From: an uncultured Saprospirales bacterium | GTDB lineage: Bacteria > Bacteroidota > Bacteroidia > Chitinophagales > JADIYW01 | Direction: 5' to 3' | Length of the DNA: 38,500 nucleotides | Assembly: GCA_938008535.1 (NCBI GenBank) | Contig: CALLKF010000059.1 | Span: 1-38,500 of the forward strand | In this document: one piece after another, positions 1 through 7,480 of the stretch | How positions within the stretch are numbered: position 1 is the stretch's first letter | How the letters are laid out: each line of letters starts with the position of its first letter | Notes under the pieces: model-generated | Told to the model about the DNA's origin: nothing | What the model saw: only the letters and a program-made list of their open reading frames with translations | The model's database searches: none | Position numbers and translations under genes: made by a program

Positions 1-54
1 AAACGACCAATTTTTTACTTAAAAAAAAAATTACTTCTGAATTTCGCTTGTTGT

Positions 55-1131
55 TTATAAAAACGGCAACTTCACTACTTTTGCTTTCAATAATTTTCCG
101 CGAATATCAATAAATATTTCTGAGTCGGTATTTGTGTATGCAATATCAACATAACCTAAACCAACACCATAGCCAAGCGTTGGTGATTGCGTGCCTGAAG
201 TGACGATACCAATTTCATTTCCTTGTTCGGCTTTTATCAAATAACCGTGTCGCGGAATGCCTCTGTCAACCATTACAAAACTAACCAGCTTGCGGTGCAA
301 GCCATCTGCTTTTTGTTTTAATAAAATATCTTTTGCAATAAATTCTTTATTGAATTTGGTGACCCAACTCAAACCTGCTTCTAATGGTGAAGTTGTATCG
401 TCGATATCATTTCCATACAAACAAAAACCTTTTTCCAAGCGCAAGGTATCGCGTGCGCCTAAACCAATTGGCTGCAAACCAAAAGGCTTGCCTACTTCTA
501 AAATTTTATTCCAAACATCAACTGCATGTGCTTTATTAAAATACAATTCAAAACCACCTGCGCCTGTGTAACCTGTAGCTGAAATAATTACATTGTCAAC
601 ACCAGCAAAAGAACCACGTTTAAATCTATAATATGGAATCGAAGACAAATCAACTTCGGTTAATGATTGCAATGCTTCTGTTGCTTTAGGGCCTTGAATG
701 GCCAACAGAGCCGTGTTGTCAGAAATGTTGTGCATGTCAACACTTTCTGTATTGTGTTGTTGAAACCAAGCCCAATCTTTATCTATATTTCCTGCGTTTA
801 CCACACACATATAGTTATCGTCATCTAAATGATAAACCAATAAATCATCCACAATTCCACCAGTTTCATTTGGCAAATACGCATATAAAGCTTGTCCTTT
901 TTCTAGTTTCGATACATCATTTGATACAATTTTTTGTAAAAAAGGAAGAGCGTTTTCACCTTTTAAAATAAACTCACCCATGTGTGAAACATCAAACATG
1001 CCTACGGCATTGCGCACACAATGATGTTCATCCAAATCAGAAGAATATCGAACAGGCATGTAGAAACCTGCAAAGTCAACCATTTTTGCGCCAAGTGCAA
1101 CGTGCGTGTCTGTTAGTGGTGTAGTTTTCAT
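55..1131 (-). CDS. gcvT: Aminomethyltransferase, glycine cleavage T protein
   Basis: This is the T protein of the glycine cleavage system. It moves the aminomethyl carbon from lipoyl-H-protein to tetrahydrofolate, giving methylene-THF and ammonia in the cytoplasm. The 358-residue length matches the family (about 360). The N-terminus (TPLTDTHVALGAKMVDFAGF) and the GGIVDDLLVY segment, which carries the conserved folate-site aspartate, are typical, as are NAGNIDKDW and the GYTGAGGFELY stretch. The start is ATG, and a degenerate -7-like TACTTTTG lies at 1164-1157 on the same strand. No gcvH, gcvP or other glycine cleavage gene is in the window, so the gene appears to stand alone. It is divergent from the SPFH gene at 1304. 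Identification is secure. Confidence 0.96.
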   Translation of the reverse strand: MKTTPLTDTHVALGAKMVDFAGFYMPVRYSSDLDEHHCVRNAVGMFDVSHMGEFILKGENALPFLQKIVSNDVSKLEKGQALYAYLPNETGGIVDDLLVYHLDDDNYMCVVNAGNIDKDWAWFQQHNTESVDMHNISDNTALLAIQGPKATEALQSLTEVDLSSIPYYRFKRGSFAGVDNVIISATGYTGAGGFELYFNKAHAVDVWNKILEVGKPFGLQPIGLGARDTLRLEKGFCLYGNDIDDTTSPLEAGLSWVTKFNKEFIAKDILLKQKADGLHRKLVSFVMVDRGIPRHGYLIKAEQGNEIGIVTSGTQSPTLGYGVGLGYVDIAYTNTDSEIFIDIRGKLLKAKVVKLPFL

Positions 1132-1303
1132 AAAAGATGTGAAGTGATTAATTAGTCAAAAGTAAGAATTAGTTAAAACTTTTTCACTTTATTAATTTGT
1201 CGTTTTAGTTTACAGAAGGAACTTTTAACCAAAAAAAACAGTTACAGTATTTTACAAACAATTTTATTGTTGTAAATTGTATCATAATTAAAATAAAAAA
1301 ATC

Positions 1304-2389
1304 ATGGGATTATTTGAAACCTTTAAGAATGAGTTCATTGACATAATCGAATGGACCGACAACACACAAGACACTATCGTTTGGAAATTTCCGCGTTTTC
1401 AAAACGAAATAAAAACAGGCGCGCAATTAACCGTTCGCGAAACACAAGTAGCGATTTTTATTAATGAAGGAAAAATTGCTGATGTTTTTCAACCAGGAAG
1501 ATATGAATTAACCACTGCGAATATGCCAATTTTAACAACATTAAAAGGTTGGAAATATGGCTTCAATTCACCGTTTAAAGTGGATATTTATTTCGTTAAT
1601 ACCAAACAATTCATCGACCAAAAATGGGGCACGAAAAACCCGATTACGTTAGATGACAGCCGTTTTGGTATGATTGAAATGCGTGCCTTTGGTAATTTCT
1701 CTTTCCGTGTTACAGATGCTGGAAAATTCATGAAAGAAATTGTTGGTACAGATGGCGAATTTACAACCGATGAAATATCAGAACAATTACGCACATTGGT
1801 CGTTTCTAAATTAACTGATGCAATTGGCGAAAGCGATATTAAAATTGAAAAATTCGCTGGTAACTTAAACGAATTCTCAAAATTTGGTGAAGAAAAATTA
1901 GCAGATGATTTTGATGGTTACGGATTAAAAATCACCAAATTATTGGTGGAAAATATTTCGATGCCAGACGAAATTAAAAAAGAAATTTTCGAGCTTTCTC
2001 GTTTAGATAAAATTGATTTGCAAAAATTAACGCAAATGAAAGTTGCCAAAGGTATTGAAAATGCTGCTGACAATGGCGGTGGCATGGCTGGTGCTTTCGT
2101 TGGCGTTGGTTTAGGTGGCATGATGCAAGGTGGCATCGCTGGTAGCAACCAACAAGGTGGTGCAACAGTGCCTCCACCAGTTTTACAAATGCATGTTGTA
2201 GTAAACGGCGCACAAGCTGGTCCGTTTGATATTGCTGCATTGACACAAATGGTAGCAAATGGAACTCTAACAAAAGATACGTTAGTTTGGAAAGCTGGCA
2301 TGGCAAATTGGGCAGCCGCTTCCACAGTTGCAGAATTAAATACAGTGTTTGGTGCAGTTCCACCACCATTACCACCACCAGCAGTTTAG
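1304..2389 (+). CDS. SPFH-domain protein with C-terminal GYF_2 domain (YdjI-like)
   Basis: A 361-residue protein. The first ~245 residues read as an SPFH (stomatin/prohibitin/flotillin-like) domain of the YdjI type, often annotated as virion-core-like. A glycine/methionine-rich linker (about 250-285) follows, then a GYF_2 domain from residue 296 (VVVNGAQAGPFDIAALTQMV, with VWKAGMANW further on) and a proline-rich tail. No signal peptide or clear membrane helix is present, so it is probably peripheral to the inner face of the membrane. The next gene is a zinc-ribbon membrane protein. In Bacillus the SPFH protein YdjI and zinc-ribbon protein YdjG are encoded with PspA and take part in membrane-stress scaffolding; a similar role here is inference. 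A terminator after the gene suggests its own transcript. Confidence 0.85.
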   Translation: MGLFETFKNEFIDIIEWTDNTQDTIVWKFPRFQNEIKTGAQLTVRETQVAIFINEGKIADVFQPGRYELTTANMPILTTLKGWKYGFNSPFKVDIYFVNTKQFIDQKWGTKNPITLDDSRFGMIEMRAFGNFSFRVTDAGKFMKEIVGTDGEFTTDEISEQLRTLVVSKLTDAIGESDIKIEKFAGNLNEFSKFGEEKLADDFDGYGLKITKLLVENISMPDEIKKEIFELSRLDKIDLQKLTQMKVAKGIENAADNGGGMAGAFVGVGLGGMMQGGIAGSNQQGGATVPPPVLQMHVVVNGAQAGPFDIAALTQMVANGTLTKDTLVWKAGMANWAAASTVAELNTVFGAVPPPLPPPAV

Positions 2390-2423
2390 TTTGCAAGATG
2401 ATAGTTTGCAGTTAGCAAATATA
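2388..2423. repeat. Heptad array, AGTTTGC family
   Basis: AGTTTGC-type 7-mers start on the stop codon of the SPFH gene: AGTTTGC at 2388, a diverged unit, AGTTTGC at 2403 (one base out of phase) and AGTTAGC at 2410. The same unit recurs before mfd and scpA. Confidence 0.6.
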
Positions 2424-2429
2424 AATTTG

Positions 2430-2467
2430 GACTTGGTAAGATTTAAAACTTACCAAGTCTTTTTTTT
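2430..2467 (+). terminator. Rho-independent terminator after the SPFH gene
   Basis: Perfect 11-bp arms at 2430-2440 and 2449-2459 (GACTTGGTAAG and its complement) enclose an 8-nt AT loop, followed by an uninterrupted T run from 2460. It lies 40 nt past the SPFH stop codon and reads on the plus strand. Confidence 0.88.
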
Positions 2468-2485
2468 ATTTTTACTTAAAGAAAT

Positions 2486-2573
2486 AGATGCCGAAATAAA
2501 TTCGGCATGACAGCGACATAACACAGCGACGACGCAACCGCGACGTTGTCATTCTGAACTTGTTTCAGAATCT
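2486..2573. repeat. REP-like inverted pair (two 26-nt hairpin units)
   Basis: Two 26-nt units, 2486-2511 and 2548-2573, face each other. The first starts AGATGCCGAA and ends ATGAC; the reverse complement of the second starts AGATTCTGAA and ends ATGAC, and most positions agree. Each folds on its own with 8-bp arms and a 5-nt loop (2488-2495/2501-2508 and 2551-2558/2564-2571). The 36-nt centre is rich in CGAC words and much more GC-rich than its surroundings. The arrangement resembles paired REP elements of other bacteria. It ends 23 nt before the next start codon. No REP-associated transposase is in the window. Confidence 0.75.
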
Positions 2574-2596
2574 ATAAAAAAATTAAACCAAAAACG

Positions 2597-3712
2597 ATGG
2601 AAGATAAATTTATTGATAAAACCAACGACATTAGTCATCAACTCAATTGCAAAGATTGTGGTGCTTTGTTGTTGTATTCACCAGGTGCACAAAAATTGGC
2701 TTGTAAATATTGTGGCGCACAAAACGACATCTTACCAAAAGAAAATATTGAAGTTAAAGAAACGGATTACAACGACTTCATCAATAACAAAATTCAACAA
2801 GAAGAAAAACAAATTATTAGCACGGTAAAGTGCAATAATTGCGGTGCATCAACCACTTTAAAACCAAATATTACAAGCGATAATTGTGCGTTTTGTGCGT
2901 CACCTTTGGTGATACAAAATGGAACAACATCAACTATAATAAAACCAAGTTATGTGTTGCCGTTTAAAGTAGATAGCAATATTGCGCACGATAGTTTTAC
3001 CAAATGGCTGAACGGACTTTGGTTTGCTCCAAACGACTTGAAAAAATATGCTTCGCTGAAAGAAAAATTAAAAGGAATGTACATGCCTTATTGGACATAC
3101 GATACAAAGACAACCACACAATATCAAGGTGAGCGTGGCGATTATTATTACACTACAGAACAGCGACAAGTTACTGTAAATGGTAAAACCGAAACACGCA
3201 ACGAGCAAGTTCGGCACACGCGCTGGTCTTACAAAAATGGAACTGTTTTCAATACGTTTGATGATGTTTCTGTATTGGCAAGCAATTCTTTACCGGACGG
3301 AACCACGCGCAGTTTAGAGCCATGGGATTTTAATCATTTGGCGCCATATAACGAAGGTTTTATTAGTGGCTTCCAGACAGAATGTTACCAGGTAGAAGTG
3401 AAAGATGGTTTTGAAACTGCAAAAAAAGTGATGTCTTCCACAATAGAAAGTTCTGTAAGACTTGATATTTCAGGTGATGAGCAACGTATCAATAATTTAA
3501 ATACCAGTTACGATGCTATTACATTCAAGCATATCTTATTGCCAATTTGGATCAGTGCATATCAATACAATGGCAAAGTATATCGATTTATCATCAACGG
3601 CAGAACTGGAAAATTAGAAGGCGAACGACCTTTTAGTTGGATAAAAATTGCATTAACCGTTGCTGCTGCTGCTGCAATTATTGGTGGTTTATTTTATTAT
3701 TTTGGTGGATAG
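2597..3712 (+). CDS. Double zinc-ribbon protein with C-terminal membrane anchor
   Basis: A 371-residue protein with two rubredoxin-like zinc ribbons: C18-x2-C21 with C36-x2-C39, and C79-x2-C82 with C97-x2-C100. A ~240-residue globular region follows (YMPYWTYDTKTTTQYQGERG, then HILLPIWISAYQYNGKVYRF), and the protein ends in one hydrophobic helix (about 349-368) with only a few residues after it. It is therefore likely tail-anchored, with the ribbons in the cytoplasm. This layout is like Bacillus YdjG and proteins annotated as TFIIB-type zinc-ribbon. It sits next to an SPFH/YdjI-like gene, as in the ydjGHI locus. The function is not known from sequence; a membrane-stress scaffold role is inferred only from that parallel. 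It converges with mfd, 29 nt apart. Confidence 0.82.
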   Translation: MEDKFIDKTNDISHQLNCKDCGALLLYSPGAQKLACKYCGAQNDILPKENIEVKETDYNDFINNKIQQEEKQIISTVKCNNCGASTTLKPNITSDNCAFCASPLVIQNGTTSTIIKPSYVLPFKVDSNIAHDSFTKWLNGLWFAPNDLKKYASLKEKLKGMYMPYWTYDTKTTTQYQGERGDYYYTTEQRQVTVNGKTETRNEQVRHTRWSYKNGTVFNTFDDVSVLASNSLPDGTTRSLEPWDFNHLAPYNEGFISGFQTECYQVEVKDGFETAKKVMSSTIESSVRLDISGDEQRINNLNTSYDAITFKHILLPIWISAYQYNGKVYRFIINGRTGKLEGERPFSWIKIALTVAAAAAIIGGLFYYFGG

Positions 3713-3741
3713 GTTTTTTCAAAAAGATTGAGCATTATATC

Positions 3742-6700
3742 TTAAACACCAAAAACTTTCTCATCAACTTCTTTAAAAATAGTTTGTGTTTCGTGCATGG
3801 TTTTGATATTGTCGTACACCAAAATTAAGCTGTTGCCGCTTTGTTTCAGATTGCATTTCTTTTTATTGTTTTGAATTTGTTCCATCACTTTCGGAAAAAA
3901 GTCACTTTCATAATACGGCGATTTTGGATTGTCTAAAAAATAACAACGCAATTTTCCACCTTTTAAAATAATGCGTTCAAAACCGATTTTTTTCGCAATC
4001 CAACGAATACGCAAACCATCAAATAATTCGTTGATTTGTCTCGGTAATTTTCCAAATCTATCTTCTATTTTCTTCGCAAACTTTTGCAGGTTTTCTTCGT
4101 TTTCAATCGCATCTAATTCGGTATATAATCGCAATCGTTCTTCTGTGTTTTGCACATACTCAATCGGTATCAGCATTTCCACATCAGTATCAATCGTGCA
4201 ATCATACACAAATTGTTTTTGTTCTTGAATTTGGTCTTTGAAAACCTCTTTAAAATCAGTGTATTTCAATTCTTGTATCGCTTCATCCAAAATTTTATGA
4301 TACATTTCATAACCAATATCTGCAATAAAACCACTTTGTTCACCACCTAATAAATTGCCAGCACCGCGAATATCCATATCTCGTAAAGCAATTTGAAAAC
4401 CAGAACCTAAATCCGAAAATTCTTCCAGTGTTTGCAAGCGTTTTCGTGCTTCATCAGTCATCACAGATTTTGGTGGCGCCACTAAATAACAAAATGCTTT
4501 TTTATTAGAACGACCAACACGACCGCGCAACTGATGCAAGTCACTCAATCCAAAATTGTTTGCGTTATTTATAATTATGGTATTTGCGTTTGGAATATCC
4601 AAACCAGATTCAACAATATTCGTACTTAGTAAAACATCGAATTCGCCATTGATAAATTCCAGCATAATTTCTTCGAGTTGATCACCTTCGAGTTGTCCGT
4701 GTGCCGTGCGAATGGAAATATCTGGAATTAATTTTCGCAACACAGTTTCCAATTCATGTAAGTCTTTCACACGATTATGTACAAAATAAACTTGTCCACC
4801 GCGATATACTTCAAACTCAATGGCTTCTTTAATAAATGCTACATCAAACGTGCGAACTTCTGTCGTTATTGGTATTCTGTTGGTTGGTGGTGTCATAATG
4901 TTCGACATATCGCGCGCACCCATTAACGAGAATTTTAGTGTTCGTGGTATTGGTGTTGCGGTCAGCGTCAATGTGTCGACGTTAGCAGAAAAGTGCCGTA
5001 ATTTTTCTTTTGCAGAAACACCAAATTTTTGTTCTTCATCAATGATTAATAAACCTAAATCTTTAAATTTTAATTCTTTATTCAACAACGCATGTGTTCC
5101 AATTAAAATATCAATTTTTCCTTGCGATGCTTTTTCTAATGTTTCTTTTTTTTCTTTGGCTGATTTAAAACGATTCAGAAAATCAACCTGAACACCTTGT
5201 TCTTTTAAGCGCGCAAAAAATGTTTTATAATGTTGCCAAGCAAGAATTGTTGTTGGAACCAAGATTGCTACTTGCTTTCTATCAACCACAGCTTTGTATG
5301 CAGCACGAATGGCAATTTCTGTTTTTCCAAAACCAACATCACCACAAATTAATCGATCCATTGGATGCGGTTTTTCCATATCAGCTTTCACGTCAGCAGT
5401 AGCTTTTACTTGGTCTGGCGTGTCTTCATACATAAAACTTGCTTCGAGCTCATCTTGCAAATAAGTATCTTTTGAAAAAGCAAAACCTGGTGCTAATTTT
5501 CGCTGCGCATATAATTTTATCAATTCTGCAGCAATGTCTTTTACTTTCTTTTTGGTTTTATTTTTAAGATTTGTCCAAGCATCTGAACCGAGTTTATTTA
5601 CTTTTGGCTCGTGTCCTTCTTTGCCAGAATATTTGGTGATTTTATGTAATGAATTGATGTTGACATACAACAAATCCTGATCTTTATAAATCAACCGAAC
5701 CATTTCCTGCGTTTGACCGTTTACGGTTACTTTTTCCAAACCAGAAAATTTTCCGACACCATGATCAATATGCGTAACATAATCACCAGGATTTAAATCT
5801 TTCAATTGGCGAATGGAAATGGCTTTGTTGCGATTGAATCCAGATTTTGTTTTGTATTTATGATAGCGATCAAAAATTTGATGATCTGTATAACAGGTAA
5901 TTTCTAAATTAGTATCGATAAAACCTTGCGACAAGGATTCGTAAATTGGATGGAATTTTATGTCGGCATTTTTATCCGCAAAAATGTGCTGGAAACGCTC
6001 AATTTGACGCGGATTTTCAGCAAAAATAAATTTCTGAAAATGATTGGCTTGATGTTGTTTTAAATCCTGAATCAGTAAATCAAAGTTTCTTCCAAAAGAT
6101 GGTTGAGATTGCTGATTATAAATAATTTCCTTGGTATGATTCAGCTCTTTTTCATTTCTCAATAAAACGATATTATGCTTTTCAATTTCTTTCAATAAAT
6201 CATCTGGTGCAATAAAAATTTCATTCAATGTTTTATTCAGAAAATGATGTTCTTTAATTTTCGCTGATTTTAGTTTGTCATATTCATCCAACGCTTTGTC
6301 ATATTGCTTTTCAATTAACTCTTTGAAGAACGCAAGATCTTTAAACCATAAAATTGTTTTTTCTGGTAAAAAATCAAATAACGTTGCAATGGTTTCTTTG
6401 GTGAAATGTTCGTTGATATTTGGAATAATCGTCAACTCAGAAATCTTACGCAGCGACAATTGCGTTTCTGGTTCAAAGGTTCGCAAACTTTCCACTTCGT
6501 TGTCAAACAATTCAATACGATACGGATATTCGTTGCCAAAAGAATACACATCGATGATGCCTCCACGAATGGAGAACTCACCAGGTTCATACACAAAATC
6601 AGTTCTGTTAAAACCATATTCAATCAACAGATCCAACATAAAATCAATGTCGATTTTTTCACCAGTTTTTAAAAACAACGTATGTTCGCGTAGTTTTTCT

Positions 6701-7107
6701 TTTCTAACTAGTAATTCTTGTAATGCTTCAGGAAACGTAACAATTAATTCGCCATTTTTTTTTGCTTTCATTAATGCATTCAACGTTTGCGCACGCAGCA
6801 AAATATTATTATTGCTTTGTTCGGCAAAAGTGTGTTGTTTTTTATAAGAAGATGGTAAAAAAAGAATCTCTTTTTTATCTAATAAAACCTGCAAATCATT
6901 CTGAAAATATTGCGCGTCGTCAGCATCGTTACAAACAATTACTTGTGTATAATCTGTCAGTAAAAACAAGGAAGATGCAATAAAAGCTGGTGAAGCGCCA
7001 ATAGTATTACGCAGCAATACACGAGCTTGCGGAATTTCTAGTTGTTTAATGAGTTCTTTTGTTCGCTTATCATCGCGAAACAAAAACAAAAGTTGCTGCA
7101 AATCCAT
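3742..7107 (-). CDS. mfd: Transcription-repair coupling factor Mfd
   Basis: Mfd displaces RNA polymerase stalled at DNA damage and recruits UvrA. The product from this start is 1121 residues (E. coli Mfd has 1148). In order it has an N-terminal UvrB-like region, the RNA-polymerase-interacting CarD-like domain around residues 440-530 (GDYVTHIDHGVGKFSGLEKV), the helicase Walker A at about 590 (GDVGFGKTEIAIRAA), the DEEQ box at about 690 (LLIIDEEQKFGV), SATPIPRTL-like TATPIPRTL, the QLRGRVGRS motif VI, and a C-terminal TRCF domain. The frame is open 10 codons further to a TTG at 7137, but those codons are heptad repeat sequence, so I chose the ATG at 7107. A -7 element (TATCTTTG) at 7186-7179 would put the array in the mRNA leader. 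Confidence 0.97.
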   Translation of the reverse strand: MDLQQLLFLFRDDKRTKELIKQLEIPQARVLLRNTIGASPAFIASSLFLLTDYTQVIVCNDADDAQYFQNDLQVLLDKKEILFLPSSYKKQHTFAEQSNNNILLRAQTLNALMKAKKNGELIVTFPEALQELLVRKEKLREHTLFLKTGEKIDIDFMLDLLIEYGFNRTDFVYEPGEFSIRGGIIDVYSFGNEYPYRIELFDNEVESLRTFEPETQLSLRKISELTIIPNINEHFTKETIATLFDFLPEKTILWFKDLAFFKELIEKQYDKALDEYDKLKSAKIKEHHFLNKTLNEIFIAPDDLLKEIEKHNIVLLRNEKELNHTKEIIYNQQSQPSFGRNFDLLIQDLKQHQANHFQKFIFAENPRQIERFQHIFADKNADIKFHPIYESLSQGFIDTNLEITCYTDHQIFDRYHKYKTKSGFNRNKAISIRQLKDLNPGDYVTHIDHGVGKFSGLEKVTVNGQTQEMVRLIYKDQDLLYVNINSLHKITKYSGKEGHEPKVNKLGSDAWTNLKNKTKKKVKDIAAELIKLYAQRKLAPGFAFSKDTYLQDELEASFMYEDTPDQVKATADVKADMEKPHPMDRLICGDVGFGKTEIAIRAAYKAVVDRKQVAILVPTTILAWQHYKTFFARLKEQGVQVDFLNRFKSAKEKKETLEKASQGKIDILIGTHALLNKELKFKDLGLLIIDEEQKFGVSAKEKLRHFSANVDTLTLTATPIPRTLKFSLMGARDMSNIMTPPTNRIPITTEVRTFDVAFIKEAIEFEVYRGGQVYFVHNRVKDLHELETVLRKLIPDISIRTAHGQLEGDQLEEIMLEFINGEFDVLLSTNIVESGLDIPNANTIIINNANNFGLSDLHQLRGRVGRSNKKAFCYLVAPPKSVMTDEARKRLQTLEEFSDLGSGFQIALRDMDIRGAGNLLGGEQSGFIADIGYEMYHKILDEAIQELKYTDFKEVFKDQIQEQKQFVYDCTIDTDVEMLIPIEYVQNTEERLRLYTELDAIENEENLQKFAKKIEDRFGKLPRQINELFDGLRIRWIAKKIGFERIILKGGKLRCYFLDNPKSPYYESDFFPKVMEQIQNNKKKCNLKQSGNSLILVYDNIKTMHETQTIFKEVDEKVFGV

Positions 7108-7114
7108 TGCTAAA

Positions 7115-7170
7115 AGTTGACAGTTTGCAGAAATCAATTTGCAAATTATTTATTGCAAATTGCAAACTTA
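7115..7170. repeat. Heptad array, 8 units, upstream of mfd
   Basis: Eight consecutive 7-mers with an AnnTTGC-like pattern: AGTTGAC, AGTTTGC, AGAAATC, AATTTGC, AAATTAT, TTATTGC, AAATTGC, AAACTTA. The array stops 7 nt before the mfd start codon and fills almost all of the predicted mfd 5' leader. Confidence 0.75.
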
Positions 7171-7178
7171 ATTTTCAG

Positions 7179-7186
7179 CAAAGATA
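7179..7186 (-). promoter_or_regulatory. Bacteroidota -7 element of mfd
   Basis: On the minus strand this reads TATCTTTG, an exact match to TAnnTTTG. I do not see a TTTG -33 box at the usual spacing. Transcription from here would begin around 7172, just before the heptad array. Confidence 0.5.
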
Positions 7187-7241
7187 ACAAAATACAAAAC
7201 AAAGTTTTTGTGATAAATTAGTAAAATTTTAAACCACCTAA

Positions 7242-7268
7242 GGAACTCAAGTTCCGAAGCTTCGGAAC
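7242..7268. repeat. Two overlapping palindromes
   Basis: GGAACT/AGTTCC with a 2-nt centre (7242-7255) overlaps the perfect 18-bp palindrome GTTCCGAAGCTTCGGAAC (7251-7268). They share GTTCC, so only one can form at a time. They lie in the divergent mfd/DUF445 region, 25 nt before a terminator-like hairpin. Confidence 0.6.
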
Positions 7269-7292
7269 AAAGAAAATTAAAGGAAATAATCT

Positions 7293-7333
7293 AAGACAGT
7301 AAGAAAACTTAGTTTTCTTACTGTCTTGTTTTT
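7293..7333 (+). terminator. Orphan terminator-like hairpin
   Basis: Perfect 17-bp arms at 7293-7309 and 7311-7327 (AAGACAGTAAGAAAACT and its complement) are followed on the plus strand by GTTTTTTG. No plus-strand gene lies upstream, because mfd is transcribed away. The rest of 7108-7480 holds a 9-bp direct repeat (CTTATGTGC then CTTATGTGG, 7364-7381) and heptad arrays at both ends. Confidence 0.6.
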
Positions 7334-7448
7334 TGTAACAATCTTCTATCATAACTTAAGTTACTTATGTGCCTTATGTGGTTATTTTTAGCATAACTTA
7401 TTGTTGGCTTTCATTTTCTATTACATAAATTCGTTATTCAGCAGTAGA

Positions 7449-7475
7449 ATTTCGATATTCGTAATTCATAATTTC
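7449..7475. repeat. Heptad array, ATTCGT family, upstream of the DUF445 gene
   Basis: Four units: ATTTCGA, TATTCGT, AATTCAT, AATTTC. They are close to the GATTCGT units inside the glycosyltransferase gene. The array ends 5 nt before the ATG at 7481. Confidence 0.65.
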
Positions 7476-7480
7476 TGTCT

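Noticed and set aside
6275..6847. Long antisense open frame within mfd (190 codons), and one within scpA (20180-20671)
   Set aside because: Both lie opposite strong protein-coding genes, have poor composition for a protein and no recognisable motif; they are by-products of the AT-rich code.
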